Assembly (NCBI RefSeq): GCF_900091495.1
Contig: NZ_LT607413.1
Location: 7,571,501-7,635,500, forward strand
Origin: Micromonospora echinospora
GTDB lineage: Bacteria > Actinomycetota > Actinomycetes > Mycobacteriales > Micromonosporaceae
Direction of reading: 5' to 3'
Length of the DNA: 64,000 nt
Positions 35,222 through 43,471 of the stretch are shown here, in pieces. The translations under genes were made by a program, and so were the position numbers. Below the pieces are notes generated by a model. The model was not told where the DNA came from, made no database searches, and saw only the letters and a program-made list of their open reading frames with translations. How positions within the stretch are numbered: position 1 is the first letter of the stretch; each line of letters begins with the position of its first letter.

Positions 35222-35494
35222 TCAGTCCGGCCAGTGGCCGGTCAGCCGACGGACGCCGACCGCGCCCCCACGGTCGACCGCCGCCCGCACCGCCGAGAAG
35301 ATCGCACCCTGGAGGGCGGCGGCGGCCAGGATCTCGCCCCAGCCACGGTCCTCGTCGGTGGCGCTGGGCGCCTCGCCGTCCCCTGCGGTCATCTTCCACA
35401 CCTGCCGGAACACCACACCGGCGACCGCACCGGCGGCCAGACCGAGAAGCACACCCACCGGCTTGTACGCGGCCTTGTTGATACCCCTGCTCAC
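35222..35494 (-). CDS. DUF4235-like small membrane protein
   Basis: 90 residues from GTG 35494. The N-terminal motif YKPVGVLLGLAAGAVAGVVFRQVWK (shortened: YKPVG...RQVWK, about 7-32) is the DUF4235 hallmark. A polar loop with GDGEAPSATDED follows, then a second hydrophobic/amphipathic segment (WGEILAAAALQGAIFSAV) and a basic end. It is the last gene of a three-gene unit with stop-start overlaps (GTGA with the DUF3618 gene). The function is unknown; an envelope role is inferred from its partners. Confidence 0.85.
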   Translation of the reverse strand: MSRGINKAAYKPVGVLLGLAAGAVAGVVFRQVWKMTAGDGEAPSATDEDRGWGEILAAAALQGAIFSAVRAAVDRGGAVGVRRLTGHWPD

Positions 35495-35886
35495 CTGTGC
35501 CTCCCCCGGACGATCAACAACACCACCACGGTCGCCAGCGCGCCGGCCGCGACCACCGCCCACGGCACCGGGTCGCGGCGCACCATCGTGCCGGTCCCCT
35601 GCGCCTGGGCGCGGGCCGTCCCGGCCGTCTGCGCGGCCTGTCCGCGCACCCTGGCCATGGTCATGGCCGCCTGGCTGCGGACCTGTCCCGCCTGCTCCCG
35701 CACCCGCTCCCGCGCCTGCCCGGCCTGCTCGCGCATCCGCCCCCGGGCCTGCTCGGCCGACTCACGCAGCCGCGCCTTGACGTCGACCTTGGCGGCGAGC
35801 GCCTCCACCGTCTCACCCAGTTCGATCCGGGTCCGTCGGATCTCCTCGCGGAGGGCCTCCGGGTCCCCGCTGCCGTTGCCCGTCAT
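35491..35886 (-). CDS. DUF3618 protein with amphipathic repeat helix and C-terminal membrane anchor
   Basis: 131 residues. The DUF3618 start is LREEIRRTRIELGETVEALA (about 11-30), then KVDVKARLRESAEQ. A long Arg/Glu/Gln/Ala helix (about 40-95) with repeated REQAGQ units follows, and one C-terminal span (VPWAVVAAGALATVVVLLIV). It looks like a cytoplasmic amphipathic helix tethered to the membrane. ATG 35886 overlaps the upstream holin-like gene (ATGA) and its stop overlaps DUF4235, so the three are probably made in fixed ratio. Role unknown. Confidence 0.85.
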   Translation of the reverse strand: MTGNGSGDPEALREEIRRTRIELGETVEALAAKVDVKARLRESAEQARGRMREQAGQARERVREQAGQVRSQAAMTMARVRGQAAQTAGTARAQAQGTGTMVRRDPVPWAVVAAGALATVVVLLIVRGRHR

Positions 35887-36317
35887 GACCGCCCCCTGTC
35901 CCGGACCGCGGCGGTGACCGTGTCGACGTCCGCGCGGACGCTGCGGACCGCCGCCGCCGGCACCGGCGGGACCGCCTGGCTGACCTGCTTCTTGCCGACC
36001 AGGGCGAGGATCCCCGCCAGCGCGAAGAGCACCACGGCCACGATCAGGGCGGCCACCCACGCCGGCAGCACCTGCGCCAGCAGCAGGACCACGGCGGTGA
36101 GCAGCGCGCCGAGCCCGTACATGGCGAGCACCCCGCCGCCGCCGAAGAGGCCGACCCCGATACCGGCGTGCTTGCCCTTCTCGGTCAACTCCGCGCGGGC
36201 CAGCGCCAGCTCGTCCCGGACGAGTCGGGAGACCTGCTCCGTGGCGCGCTGCACCAGCTCCGCGGTGGACGGCTCGTTGCGGGCCCGGGACGTACTGGGG
36301 TTCGCGACATCAGCCAT
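35883..36317 (-). CDS. Phage-holin-superfamily / DUF1469-type membrane protein
   Basis: 144 residues. A charged N-terminal helix (STAELVQRATEQVSRLVRDE, about 17-36) continues ELALARAELTEKGK, the Actino holin/DUF1469 pattern. Two adjacent membrane spans (about 52-80 and 85-108) and a polar C-terminus follow. Despite the family name, nothing phage-like is nearby; this family is common as host envelope proteins. It is first in the operon with DUF3618 and DUF4235. The ATG has AGGAGG just upstream. Confidence 0.87.
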   Translation of the reverse strand: MADVANPSTSRARNEPSTAELVQRATEQVSRLVRDELALARAELTEKGKHAGIGVGLFGGGGVLAMYGLGALLTAVVLLLAQVLPAWVAALIVAVVLFALAGILALVGKKQVSQAVPPVPAAAVRSVRADVDTVTAAVRDRGRS

Positions 36318-36480
36318 GCTGTCCTCCTTTCTTCATCACCGCGCTGTATGCCCTGAGTCGCCAGGGATCAATCCTGCGCGGGGCGAACAGTCGACCGGAC
36401 CGCGCCGAGCGGCACGTCCCCACAAACCGCCCGCTCAAACCCAAAAGCGGAGCAGACCGGCGGACGGCGGGTCGGGCGCA

Positions 36481-36522
36481 GGAGTGCCCGACAGGTGCAA
36501 CGGAGTGCCCGACAGGTGCAAC
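36481..36522. repeat. Perfect tandem duplication of a 21-bp unit
   Basis: ggagtgcccgacaggtgcaac is present twice head-to-tail (36481-36501 and 36502-36522) without a mismatch. It lies in the gap between the holin-like operon promoter and the 3' end of the MscS gene. No coding frame uses it. Confidence 0.85.
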
Positions 36523-36593
36523 GCCGGACGGGCGGCGAGGTCACGTCCGGTCCGGCGCAGCCTCTGGATGGGAAACGGAGGACTGCTCCGCGA

Positions 36594-37943
36594 TCAGCGG
36601 TGGTTGTCGGCCGGTTCGGGGGCGCGGCCGGCGTCGACCCGCCCGTGACCGTCGACCCGCTCCTGACCGTCGACCCGCCCGGGACCGTCGGCCCGCCCGG
36701 GACCGTCGGTCGACCGGTTCCGGGACGCCCCCGGGTCGGCCCCGTTGCGACGGTGGCCGTCGTCCGGCTCGTCCGGGCCGACGAAGGCCTCGCTGCGGGC
36801 GTCGCCGTCGTCGCTGCCGCCGAAGAGGCGGGCGTCGTCCGGGGGGTTGCCGTCCGGTCGGCGACGGACCGGACGGCGCGGCTGCACCCACTGCCAGGGC
36901 AGGTCGCTGGTGGCGTCGCCCAGCTCGGTGCGCGTGCGGGGCATGGCGGTGGGACGCTGCTCGCGTACCCAGCCGACCAGGTGCTCGCGGACCAGGCACC
37001 GCAGGTCCCACAGGTTGCCGGCGTTGGCGGCGCTGACCAGCGCCCGGACCCGGACGTTGCCGCCGGTGGCGTCGGTGACCTGGAGCACGCAGACCCGGCC
37101 GTCCCAGAGTTCGGTGCTCTCGACCAGGCGGCGCAGCTCCTCGCGCATCGCCTGCACCGGGACCGCCCAGTCCAGGTCGAACTCGGCGGTGCCGAGCACG
37201 GCGGCCTGGGTCCGGGTCCAGTTCTGGAACGGCTTGCTGGTGAAGTACGAGGTGGGCAGGATCAGCCGCCGGTCGTCCCAGATCTGGACCACCACGTAGC
37301 TGAGGGTCAGCTCCTCGATCCGGCCCCACTCCCCCTCGACGACCACCACGTCGTCGAGGCGCACCGCGTCGCTGAAGGCCAGTTGCAGGCCGGCGAAGAC
37401 GTTGCCGAGCAGGCTCTGCGCGGCCAGGGCGGCGACCACACCGACCACACCGGCGCTGGTCAGCACACCGGCCCCGATGCCCCGGACGCTGGGGAAGGTC
37501 ATCAGCATCACGCCGACGGTGAGCACCACGATCACCGCGATGGTCAGCCGACGCAGCATCACCACCTGGGTACGCACCCGGCGGGCGTGCCGGTTGTCCG
37601 GCACGTCGATCCGGAACCGGGCCAGCGCGACGTCCTCGGTGACCACCAGCAGCGCGGCCACCAGCCAGGCGGTGCTGGCGATCACGCAGAGCACCAGCAG
37701 GTGCAGCACGACCTGCCGCCACTGGTCGCCGACCGCGTAGCCGGTGCTGAACCGGATGCCGAACTGGACGGCCAGGACGGTGGTGGCGACCTTCAGCGGC
37801 CGGTGCGCGTGGTCGGCCAGTTCCCCCATCAGCAGCGAGTTCGGACCGAGCCGGCGGACCAGCCGATGGGTCACCTCGACCGCCAGAAGGGCGATCGCCG
37901 CCGCGGCGAGCGCGGCGACGACCGTCCCGAGGTAGCTCTGCAC
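36594..37943 (-). CDS. MscS-family mechanosensitive ion channel
   Basis: 449 residues. About three to four membrane spans come before the pore helix (ASAGVV/ALAAQSLLGN region, about 180-200: GVVGVVAALAAQSLLGNVFA). The MscS beta domain follows with DDVVVVEGEWGRIEEL and VQIWDDRRLILPTSYF (about 210-245). It should open on membrane stretch to release solutes during osmotic downshock. The C-terminal 110 residues are polar and end in imperfect six-residue repeats (DGPGRV-like) encoded by an 18-bp DNA repeat. ATG 37943 begins directly with the first span. Confidence 0.9.
   Translation of the reverse strand: MQSYLGTVVAALAAAAIALLAVEVTHRLVRRLGPNSLLMGELADHAHRPLKVATTVLAVQFGIRFSTGYAVGDQWRQVVLHLLVLCVIASTAWLVAALLVVTEDVALARFRIDVPDNRHARRVRTQVVMLRRLTIAVIVVLTVGVMLMTFPSVRGIGAGVLTSAGVVGVVAALAAQSLLGNVFAGLQLAFSDAVRLDDVVVVEGEWGRIEELTLSYVVVQIWDDRRLILPTSYFTSKPFQNWTRTQAAVLGTAEFDLDWAVPVQAMREELRRLVESTELWDGRVCVLQVTDATGGNVRVRALVSAANAGNLWDLRCLVREHLVGWVREQRPTAMPRTRTELGDATSDLPWQWVQPRRPVRRRPDGNPPDDARLFGGSDDGDARSEAFVGPDEPDDGHRRNGADPGASRNRSTDGPGRADGPGRVDGQERVDGHGRVDAGRAPEPADNHR
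36629..36715 (-). repeat. 18-bp tandem repeats inside the mscS 3' end
   Basis: Units of about 18 bp (gaccgtcgacccgcccgg type) start at 36629, 36647, 36665, 36683 and 36701 (last one partial), with one to three differences each. They encode six-residue units DG(P/Q/H)xR(V/A) near the channel C-terminus. Confidence 0.85.
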
Positions 37944-38025
37944 TGCTTCTCTCCCTCATGGTCGAGCGGGGGTGGTCAGCTGGCAAAGGTCCCATGCTGC
38001 CCGCCGAACGACGAATCGACCAGGT

Positions 38026-38847
38026 TCACACCTTGCGGTAGCGGGACTGGAGGAAGCAGAACGCGCCGAAGGCGGCGATGCCGAGCGCGACGAGGGTGAG
38101 CAGGATGGTGCCGTAGGACTGCTCGCGCAGGGCCCGCAGGGCCGCGTCCAGGCCACGCGCCTTCTCCGGGTCGTAGTTGACCGCGGCGACGACGACCAAG
38201 ATGCCGGCGATGGCGTACGCGACGCCCTTGGCGATGTAACCGGCCATGCCGAGGCGACGCGCCAACTTCCGGGTGCGGGCATCCATCTCGCCGGTCTTCA
38301 GGTGCTTCTCGAAGCGCTTGACCAGGCCGTAGATGACCAGGCCCGCCCCGATGGCGGCGAGCACCAGCCCGGCCAGGCCGACCAACCAGCGACCGCCGGA
38401 GGAGGTCATCAGCTCGCCGGTGAGCGCCTCCTGCTTGTCGGCGCTGTTGGAGCCGGCGTCGGAGAAGACCTTCCAGGCGGTCCAGGCGAAGTAGAGGTAG
38501 ACGACGGTACGGCCGGCCGAGGCGAGCCGCTCGACGACCCGCTCCCCGCCGCGCTCGGCGCGATGCCCGGCGGCGGCTTCGAGCCCCTGCCAGATCGCCA
38601 TGGCGAGCAGGCCGACCGCGATCGCGACAACGAGGAACTTGCCCATCGGCTGGGCGGCGAGGGTGCGCAGGGCCCCGGACTGGTCTCCGTCGTCGGAGGA
38701 CTGACCGAAGGCGATCTGCAACGCCAACCAGGCGAAGAGGAGGTGGACGATCCCGTAGCCGATGAAGCCGACCCGGGCGAGGGTTTCCAGCCACCGGCTG
38801 TTCGCGGTGCGGGAGGCGGTGGCCTGGGCGCTGTGGGTGAGAGACAT
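38026..38847 (-). CDS. DUF1206-family membrane protein
   Basis: 273 residues with three repeats of a two-span module, the DUF1206 architecture. Each module carries an aromatic/Gly pattern (WLETLARVGFIGYGIVHLL at about 19; LASAGRTVVYLYFAWTAWK at about 105; RRLGMAGYIAKGVAYAIAG at about 200). Charged loops lie between modules. Function unknown; often clustered with stress-response membrane genes. ATG 38847 is used. An in-frame ATG at 38871 also exists, but its GAGGA is only two bases away, too close for ideal initiation. Confidence 0.87.
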   Translation of the reverse strand: MSLTHSAQATASRTANSRWLETLARVGFIGYGIVHLLFAWLALQIAFGQSSDDGDQSGALRTLAAQPMGKFLVVAIAVGLLAMAIWQGLEAAAGHRAERGGERVVERLASAGRTVVYLYFAWTAWKVFSDAGSNSADKQEALTGELMTSSGGRWLVGLAGLVLAAIGAGLVIYGLVKRFEKHLKTGEMDARTRKLARRLGMAGYIAKGVAYAIAGILVVVAAVNYDPEKARGLDAALRALREQSYGTILLTLVALGIAAFGAFCFLQSRYRKV

Positions 38848-38929
38848 GGCGGCAGATTCACCGATCCCCATGGTCCTCAAACGTCGGGCACCGCCGCCCG
38901 CCCCGGTCGGTCGCTTGGACCGAACCCGG

Positions 38930-39295
38930 TCAGTTGCCCGGGTTGCGCGCCACCCGGATCGTGACGTTGCTGTCGGTGACACTGTCGACCGACACCGTGA
39001 AGCCCCCGACCTCGGTGGCCTGCTGCCCGGTGGTCAGGGTGAGCTGCTCGCCGGCGACCTCGACGGTGACCTGGTCGTCCTGGGCCCCGATCAGCTTGGC
39101 CTCGATGCCGAGGATGTTGGCGCTGGCGTCGACGCCCCGGTCGAAGGTGACGGTGCAGGCGTCCAGTCCACAGTCGGTGGAGGCGTTCTCCGAGCTGCAC
39201 CCGGCGAGCACGGCGACGCCCAGCACGAGGCCGGCGACCAGACCGGCGGCACGGCGGGCGGGAGTGAGGGCGGTGGTGGCGCGTCGGTTCGTCAC
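38930..39295 (-). CDS. Small putative lipoprotein
   Basis: 121 residues from GTG 39295. The signal peptide (basic start, then GLVAGLVLGVAVLAGC) has its lipobox LAGC at about residue 33. The mature domain of about 85 residues has a Cys pair (STDCGLDACTVTF) and a beta-strand-rich pattern. It is predicted outside the cell, anchored by lipid. No ribosome site precedes the GTG, but a TACTCT box ends seven bases before it, so the message is probably leaderless. Family not recognised. Confidence 0.7.
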   Translation of the reverse strand: MTNRRATTALTPARRAAGLVAGLVLGVAVLAGCSSENASTDCGLDACTVTFDRGVDASANILGIEAKLIGAQDDQVTVEVAGEQLTLTTGQQATEVGGFTVSVDSVTDSNVTIRVARNPGN

Positions 39296-39302
39296 GGGTG
39301 CA

Positions 39303-39308
39303 AGAGTA
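39303..39308 (-). promoter_or_regulatory. -10 box for leaderless transcription of the lipoprotein gene
   Basis: TACTCT (TANNNT form) on the minus strand lies seven bases before GTG 39295, which places the transcription start at or next to the start codon. No clear -35 hexamer is seen. Confidence 0.45.
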
Positions 39309-39392
39309 CGCAACGCGGTCCATCCCGACACCTGTCGATCTTGGCAGGGCGGGCGGGACCGGGCGGCCGGCAGCCGCGCTAGGGTGCCCGGC

Positions 39393-40619
39393 ATGTCGTT
39401 CGACGTCACACGGGTCCGGGCCGCCTACCCGGCGCTGGCCGAGGGTCACCTGCACTTCGACGGGGCCGCGGGCACCCAGCCGGCCGCCGGGGTCGTCGAG
39501 GCGGTCACCGGGGCGATGCGCCACGCAGTGGACAACCGCAGCGCCGCGTTCGCGCCCGGCCGCCGGTCGCTGGAGTTCGTCGCGGCGGCCCGCACGGCCG
39601 TGGCCGACCTGCTCGGCGTCGCGCCCGACGGGGTGGTGCTCGGGCCGAGCGCGACCGCCCTGACGTACACGCTGGCCCGCACGCTCGGCGACACCTGGCG
39701 GCCCGGTGACGAGGTGGTGGTGTCCCGGCTGGACCACGACGCGAACGTCCGGCCGTGGGTGCGGGCGGCCGAGCGGGCCGGGGCGACCGTACGGTGGGCG
39801 GAGTTCGACCCGGCCACCGGGGAACTCCCCACCGGTCAGTACGCCGACCTGGTCGGCGAGCGGACCCGACTGGTCGCGGTGACCGCCGCCAGCAACGCCG
39901 TCGGCACCGTGCCGGACGTCGCGGCGATCGCCCGGCTGGCGCACGCGGCCGGGGCGCTGGTCTGCGTGGACGGGGTGCACGCCGTGCCGCACGGGCCGAC
40001 CGACGTGCCCGCCCTCGGCGCGGACTTCTTCGTCACCAGCGCCTACAAATGGTCCGGACCGCACCTGGCCGCGCTGGTCGCCGACCCGGCCCGCTGGGCG
40101 GCGCTGCGCCCCGACAAGCTGCGGCCCTCGTCCGACGCGGTGCCGGACCGGTTCGAGTACGGCACGCCGAGCTTCCCCCTGCTCGCCGGCCTGACCGCCG
40201 CGGTGGAGCACCTGGCCGGGCTAAACCCGACCGGTCGGGGCGACCGGCGCAGCCGGGTCCGGGCCGGGCTGGCCGCCGCGCGGGCGCACGAACAGGTGGT
40301 CTTCGACCGGCTGCTGGCCGGGCTGGCGGCGCTGCCCGGGGTGACCGTGCTGCCGGCCCCGGCCGGGCGCTGCCCGACGGTCTCGTTCCGGCTGGCCGGG
40401 TCGAGCCCGGCGGAGACCGCGACGGCGCTCGGGGAGGCCGGCATCTGCCTCTCCCACGGCGACTACTACGCCTACGAGTACTTCCAGGCGCTCGGGCTGC
40501 GGGAGCGCGGCGGGGCGGTCCGGGCCAGCGTCTACCACTACAACACGGTCGAGGAGGTGGACCGGTTGCTGGCCGAACTGGACCGGCTGGCCTCCGGCGG
40601 GTGGAGAATGACCGGGTGA
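39393..40619 (+). CDS. Cysteine desulfurase-like class V aminotransferase (VC1184 type)
   Basis: 408 residues. The N-terminus LHFDGAAGTQPA and AVDNRSAAFAPGRRS are typical of the VC1184 subgroup. The PLP-pairing Asp is in ALVCVDGVHAVPHG (about 190) and the Schiff-base Lys is in TSAYKWSGPHLAA (about 219). In the late region where SufS has its catalytic Cys loop, this protein has GICLSHGDYYAYEY, so persulfide chemistry is uncertain. ATG 39393 follows AGGGTG. The stop overlaps a tiny GNAT gene as GTGA, so the two are coupled. Substrate unknown. Confidence 0.83.
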   Translation: MSFDVTRVRAAYPALAEGHLHFDGAAGTQPAAGVVEAVTGAMRHAVDNRSAAFAPGRRSLEFVAAARTAVADLLGVAPDGVVLGPSATALTYTLARTLGDTWRPGDEVVVSRLDHDANVRPWVRAAERAGATVRWAEFDPATGELPTGQYADLVGERTRLVAVTAASNAVGTVPDVAAIARLAHAAGALVCVDGVHAVPHGPTDVPALGADFFVTSAYKWSGPHLAALVADPARWAALRPDKLRPSSDAVPDRFEYGTPSFPLLAGLTAAVEHLAGLNPTGRGDRRSRVRAGLAAARAHEQVVFDRLLAGLAALPGVTVLPAPAGRCPTVSFRLAGSSPAETATALGEAGICLSHGDYYAYEYFQALGLRERGGAVRASVYHYNTVEEVDRLLAELDRLASGGWRMTG

Positions 40620-40912
40620 GTTACCTCGTCGAGGACGACCCGGCCCGCCGCCGCTTCGAGATCCTGGTCGACGACGCGCTGGCCGGGTTCACCGCGTACC
40701 GGCCGCGCGGCGCGGACGTGCTGGTCTTCACGCACACCGAAGTCGACCCGGAGTTCCGGGGCAAGGGCGTCGGCGAGGCGCTGATCCGGGGCACGCTGGA
40801 CGAGGTACGCCGACGCGGCGCCCGGGTGGTCCCCCGATGCCCGTTCATGGCCGCCTTCATCGACCGCCATTCCGCGTACGCCGACCTCGTCACCGCTACG
40901 GACGAGCAGTGA
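40616..40912 (+). CDS. Small GNAT-fold N-acetyltransferase (Acetyltransf_CG type)
   Basis: 98 residues, the minimal GNAT form. The core is VLVFTHTEVDPEFRGKGVGE (about 39-58), where RGKGVGEALIRG is the acetyl-CoA pyrophosphate loop, and the end is VPRCPFMAAFIDRH (about 79-92). The GTG overlaps the stop of the VC1184-type gene. Such proteins are single-domain and of unknown substrate. The conserved Cys in RCPF is a possible acyl-accepting residue in this subgroup; that point is inference. Confidence 0.88.
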   Translation: MSYLVEDDPARRRFEILVDDALAGFTAYRPRGADVLVFTHTEVDPEFRGKGVGEALIRGTLDEVRRRGARVVPRCPFMAAFIDRHSAYADLVTATDEQ

Positions 40913-40933
40913 CCGACCGGTAGGGTCGTCCGG

Positions 40934-41878
40934 GTGGATTCCGACGACACCGCCGCCCGGCTCGGGGTACCCGTCGAGGAGGTCGAGCGCGTGCACCGGC
41001 TCGCCGGCGACCGGCCGTCGGCACCGCTGCCCGCCAGGGCCGACGCGCCCGCGATCCTCGACCGGCTCGCGGTGCGGCCGGACGACGCCGCCGAGATCAT
41101 GGCGGGCTGGCCCGACCCCGGCTCCCCGCTGTGGACCCCTGAGCTGCGCTGGCTGCTCGACCGCTCGATCGCCCTGGTCCGCGCCGACCTCGGGGGCCAC
41201 GGCTGGCTGTCGCCCGGTCCGGAGCTGCCGCGCGAACGGGGGCCCGCCTGGCGGCATCTCTACGTGTACGCGTACCTGGCCATGGTCGACGTCGTCACGG
41301 CGTACCACCGCGACCGCGGCATCGTCGACGCCGTGTCGTGGTCGACCCTCGCGGACCTGGGCCGCAACCTCGCGATCGACCGGCGGATGCTCCGCGAGGG
41401 CTGGCCGGTCATGCAGAGCTGGCTGACGCTGCACGCGCGCGGCGGCATCTACGAGCTGGGCCGGTTGCAGCACCAGCGCGGCGAGGACGCCATCGCCCTG
41501 CACATCCCCGAGTCGGGGCCGCTGACCCCGGAGGCGGTCACGGCGTCGCTCGACGAGGCCCGCGCGTTCTTCCCGCGCCACTTTCCCGACGAGCGCTACA
41601 CGGCGTTCTCCTGCGGCTCCTGGCTGCTCGACCCGCAGCTGCGGGAGTACCTGCCCGCCGACTCCAACATCGTCCGGTTCCAACAGAGGTTCGAGCTGGA
41701 GCCCTACGAGAAGCAGGACGGGCTGGACGCCGACGTCGAGTCGCGGCGGTTCGTGTTCCGCACCCTGACCACGCCGCTCGACCAGCTCCCCCGCCGCACC
41801 GTGCTCCAGCGCGCGATCGTCGACCACCTGACGGCCGGCCGCCACTGGCACTGGCGCCGCGGCCGTTTCCCGTTGTAG
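40934..41878 (+). CDS. Acyltransferase domain-containing protein (NAT_N plus GNAT-like C-terminal type)
   Basis: 314 residues. A helical N-terminal region (about 1-130) is followed by a GNAT-like C-terminal part. The C-terminal block SLDEARAFFPRHFPDERYTAF (split at about 205-225), CGSWLLDPQLREYLPADSNI and FQQRFEL match the two-domain acyltransferase family common in actinomycetes. Its substrate is not known. It starts 21 nt after the small GNAT gene on the same strand, so it may be in the same operon, and it converges on nagZ with 21 nt between stops. Start is GTG 40934. Confidence 0.75.
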   Translation: MDSDDTAARLGVPVEEVERVHRLAGDRPSAPLPARADAPAILDRLAVRPDDAAEIMAGWPDPGSPLWTPELRWLLDRSIALVRADLGGHGWLSPGPELPRERGPAWRHLYVYAYLAMVDVVTAYHRDRGIVDAVSWSTLADLGRNLAIDRRMLREGWPVMQSWLTLHARGGIYELGRLQHQRGEDAIALHIPESGPLTPEAVTASLDEARAFFPRHFPDERYTAFSCGSWLLDPQLREYLPADSNIVRFQQRFELEPYEKQDGLDADVESRRFVFRTLTTPLDQLPRRTVLQRAIVDHLTAGRHWHWRRGRFPL

Positions 41879-41899
41879 TCACACCCCCGGGTCCGGTGG

Positions 41900-43390
41900 T
41901 CAGCCCGCCCCGACACCAGCGAGGATCTCGGCGGCGGCCCGCGCCCCGGCCATGCTCGCGCCGTGGGTCGCCACGTGCACCCGTCCGGTGACCAGCACGG
42001 GCAGGCCGAGTTCGACGACCACCGCGTCCGGGCGGGCGGCCAACGCGCGCTCCACCGCCGTCCGCATCCATCCGTGCCGGTGCAGGTCCCGGACGACCAG
42101 CACCAGGGGCCGGTCGGGCGGGCCGGCGGCCGGGGCGGCGGGGACGTCCGCCTCGTCGTACCGGACGGTGGTGGTGCCGGGAAGCAGCTCGGCCAGGGGC
42201 GCGCCGATCCCCCACGGGGTCTCCGCGCCGATGGCGATGTTGCGGGGCGGCGCGAACTCCACCACGTGCGCCGGGGTGGTCAGTGGCGCCAGCGCCCCAC
42301 CGTCGCCGGTGGTCACCCGGACCGCCCGGCGCGCGGCGGCCAGCCCGACACCGCCCGGTCCGGCGGTGCGGGCGCGGTCGGCACGGGCGGTGGTGGTCCA
42401 GGCGGCGAGCTGGCCGACCCGCTTGGCCGCCTCGGCGAGCCGTTCCTCGGGGAGTTCCCCGTTGACGACGGCGGCCACGATGCCGTCGCGCAGCCGGCGG
42501 GCGGTCTCCTCGTCGGCGTGTTCGCCGCCGACGCAGATCGCGTCCGCCCCGGCGGCGAGGGCCCGGACCGCCGCGCCGGTGAAGCCGTACGTGTCGGCGA
42601 CCGCGCGCATCTCGATCGCGTCGGTCACCACGACACCGTGGAAGCCCAGCTCGTCGCGGAGCAGGTCGGTGAGGACGCGCCGGCTCAGGGTGGCCGGCAG
42701 GACGGGGTCGAGGGCCGGCACGAGCAGGTGCCCGGTCATGACGGCCTGGGCCCCGGCGGCGATCGCCGCCCGGAACGGCACCAGCTCGCCGGCGTCGAGG
42801 CGCACCCGGTCGGCGGTGATCCGGGGCAGGTCGTGGTGCGAGTCGACCCGGGTGTCGCCGTGCCCCGGGAAGTGCTTGGCGCAGGCCGCGACCCCGCCGG
42901 CCTGGAGGCCACGCACCCAGGCGGCGGTGTGCCGGGCGACCAGCGCAGGGTCCGCGCCGAACGCGCGCACACCGATCACCGGGTTGTCCGGGTTGGAGTT
43001 GACGTCGGCGTCCGGGGCGTAGTTCAGGGTGACGCCGGCGGCGGCCAGTTCCGCGCCGAGGTCCCGGGCCACCTCCTCGGTGAGCGCCGGGTCGTCGACC
43101 GCGCCGAGGGCGAGGTTGCCCGGACGGGAACTGCCCGGCCCGGACTCGATCCGGGTCACGTCGCCGCCCTCCTCGTCGATGGCGACGATCACGTCCGGCC
43201 GTTCCGCGCGCAGCGCGGCGGTGAGCGCGGCGACCTGGGCCGGGTCGACGACGTTGCGGGCGAAGAGGACCACCGAGCCGAGCCCCTCGCCGAGCCACCG
43301 ACAGATCCACGGGGGCGGGGTGGTGCCGACGAAGCCGGGTTGCAGGACGGCAGCGGCCAGGCTCGCCAGGTTCCCCATCGGTGCGCTCAT
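41900..43390 (-). CDS. nagZ: Beta-N-acetylhexosaminidase, glycoside hydrolase family 3 (NagZ-like)
   Basis: 496 residues. The GH3 barrel has the NagZ signature AKHFPGHGDTRVDSHHDLP (about 172-190), where His/Asp form the general acid-base dyad, and the nucleophile Asp in VVVTDAIEMRAV (about 256). IDEEGGDVTRI is the substrate pocket start. The C-terminal 150 residues form an extra alpha/beta domain absent from short Gram-negative NagZ. No signal peptide is evident, so it may act in the cytoplasm on recycled GlcNAc-anhydroMurNAc or chitobiose. A TAATAG/CTATTA dyad about 85 nt upstream suggests sugar-responsive control. Confidence 0.9.
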   Translation of the reverse strand: MSAPMGNLASLAAAVLQPGFVGTTPPPWICRWLGEGLGSVVLFARNVVDPAQVAALTAALRAERPDVIVAIDEEGGDVTRIESGPGSSRPGNLALGAVDDPALTEEVARDLGAELAAAGVTLNYAPDADVNSNPDNPVIGVRAFGADPALVARHTAAWVRGLQAGGVAACAKHFPGHGDTRVDSHHDLPRITADRVRLDAGELVPFRAAIAAGAQAVMTGHLLVPALDPVLPATLSRRVLTDLLRDELGFHGVVVTDAIEMRAVADTYGFTGAAVRALAAGADAICVGGEHADEETARRLRDGIVAAVVNGELPEERLAEAAKRVGQLAAWTTTARADRARTAGPGGVGLAAARRAVRVTTGDGGALAPLTTPAHVVEFAPPRNIAIGAETPWGIGAPLAELLPGTTTVRYDEADVPAAPAAGPPDRPLVLVVRDLHRHGWMRTAVERALAARPDAVVVELGLPVLVTGRVHVATHGASMAGARAAAEILAGVGAG

Positions 43391-43471
43391 GCGGTCCCCG
43401 TACCCCCTCGGTGTCCCGGCGGCGGTCTCCCCCGCTGCCTGCGGTGACTGCCATGGTCACACCGGCCCGTC

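Noticed and set aside
35883..36317. Prophage remnant suggested by the holin-family name
   Set aside because: No other phage genes, integrase or att-like repeats are nearby; the family is common in host chromosomes and the gene is in an operon with DUF3618 and DUF4235.
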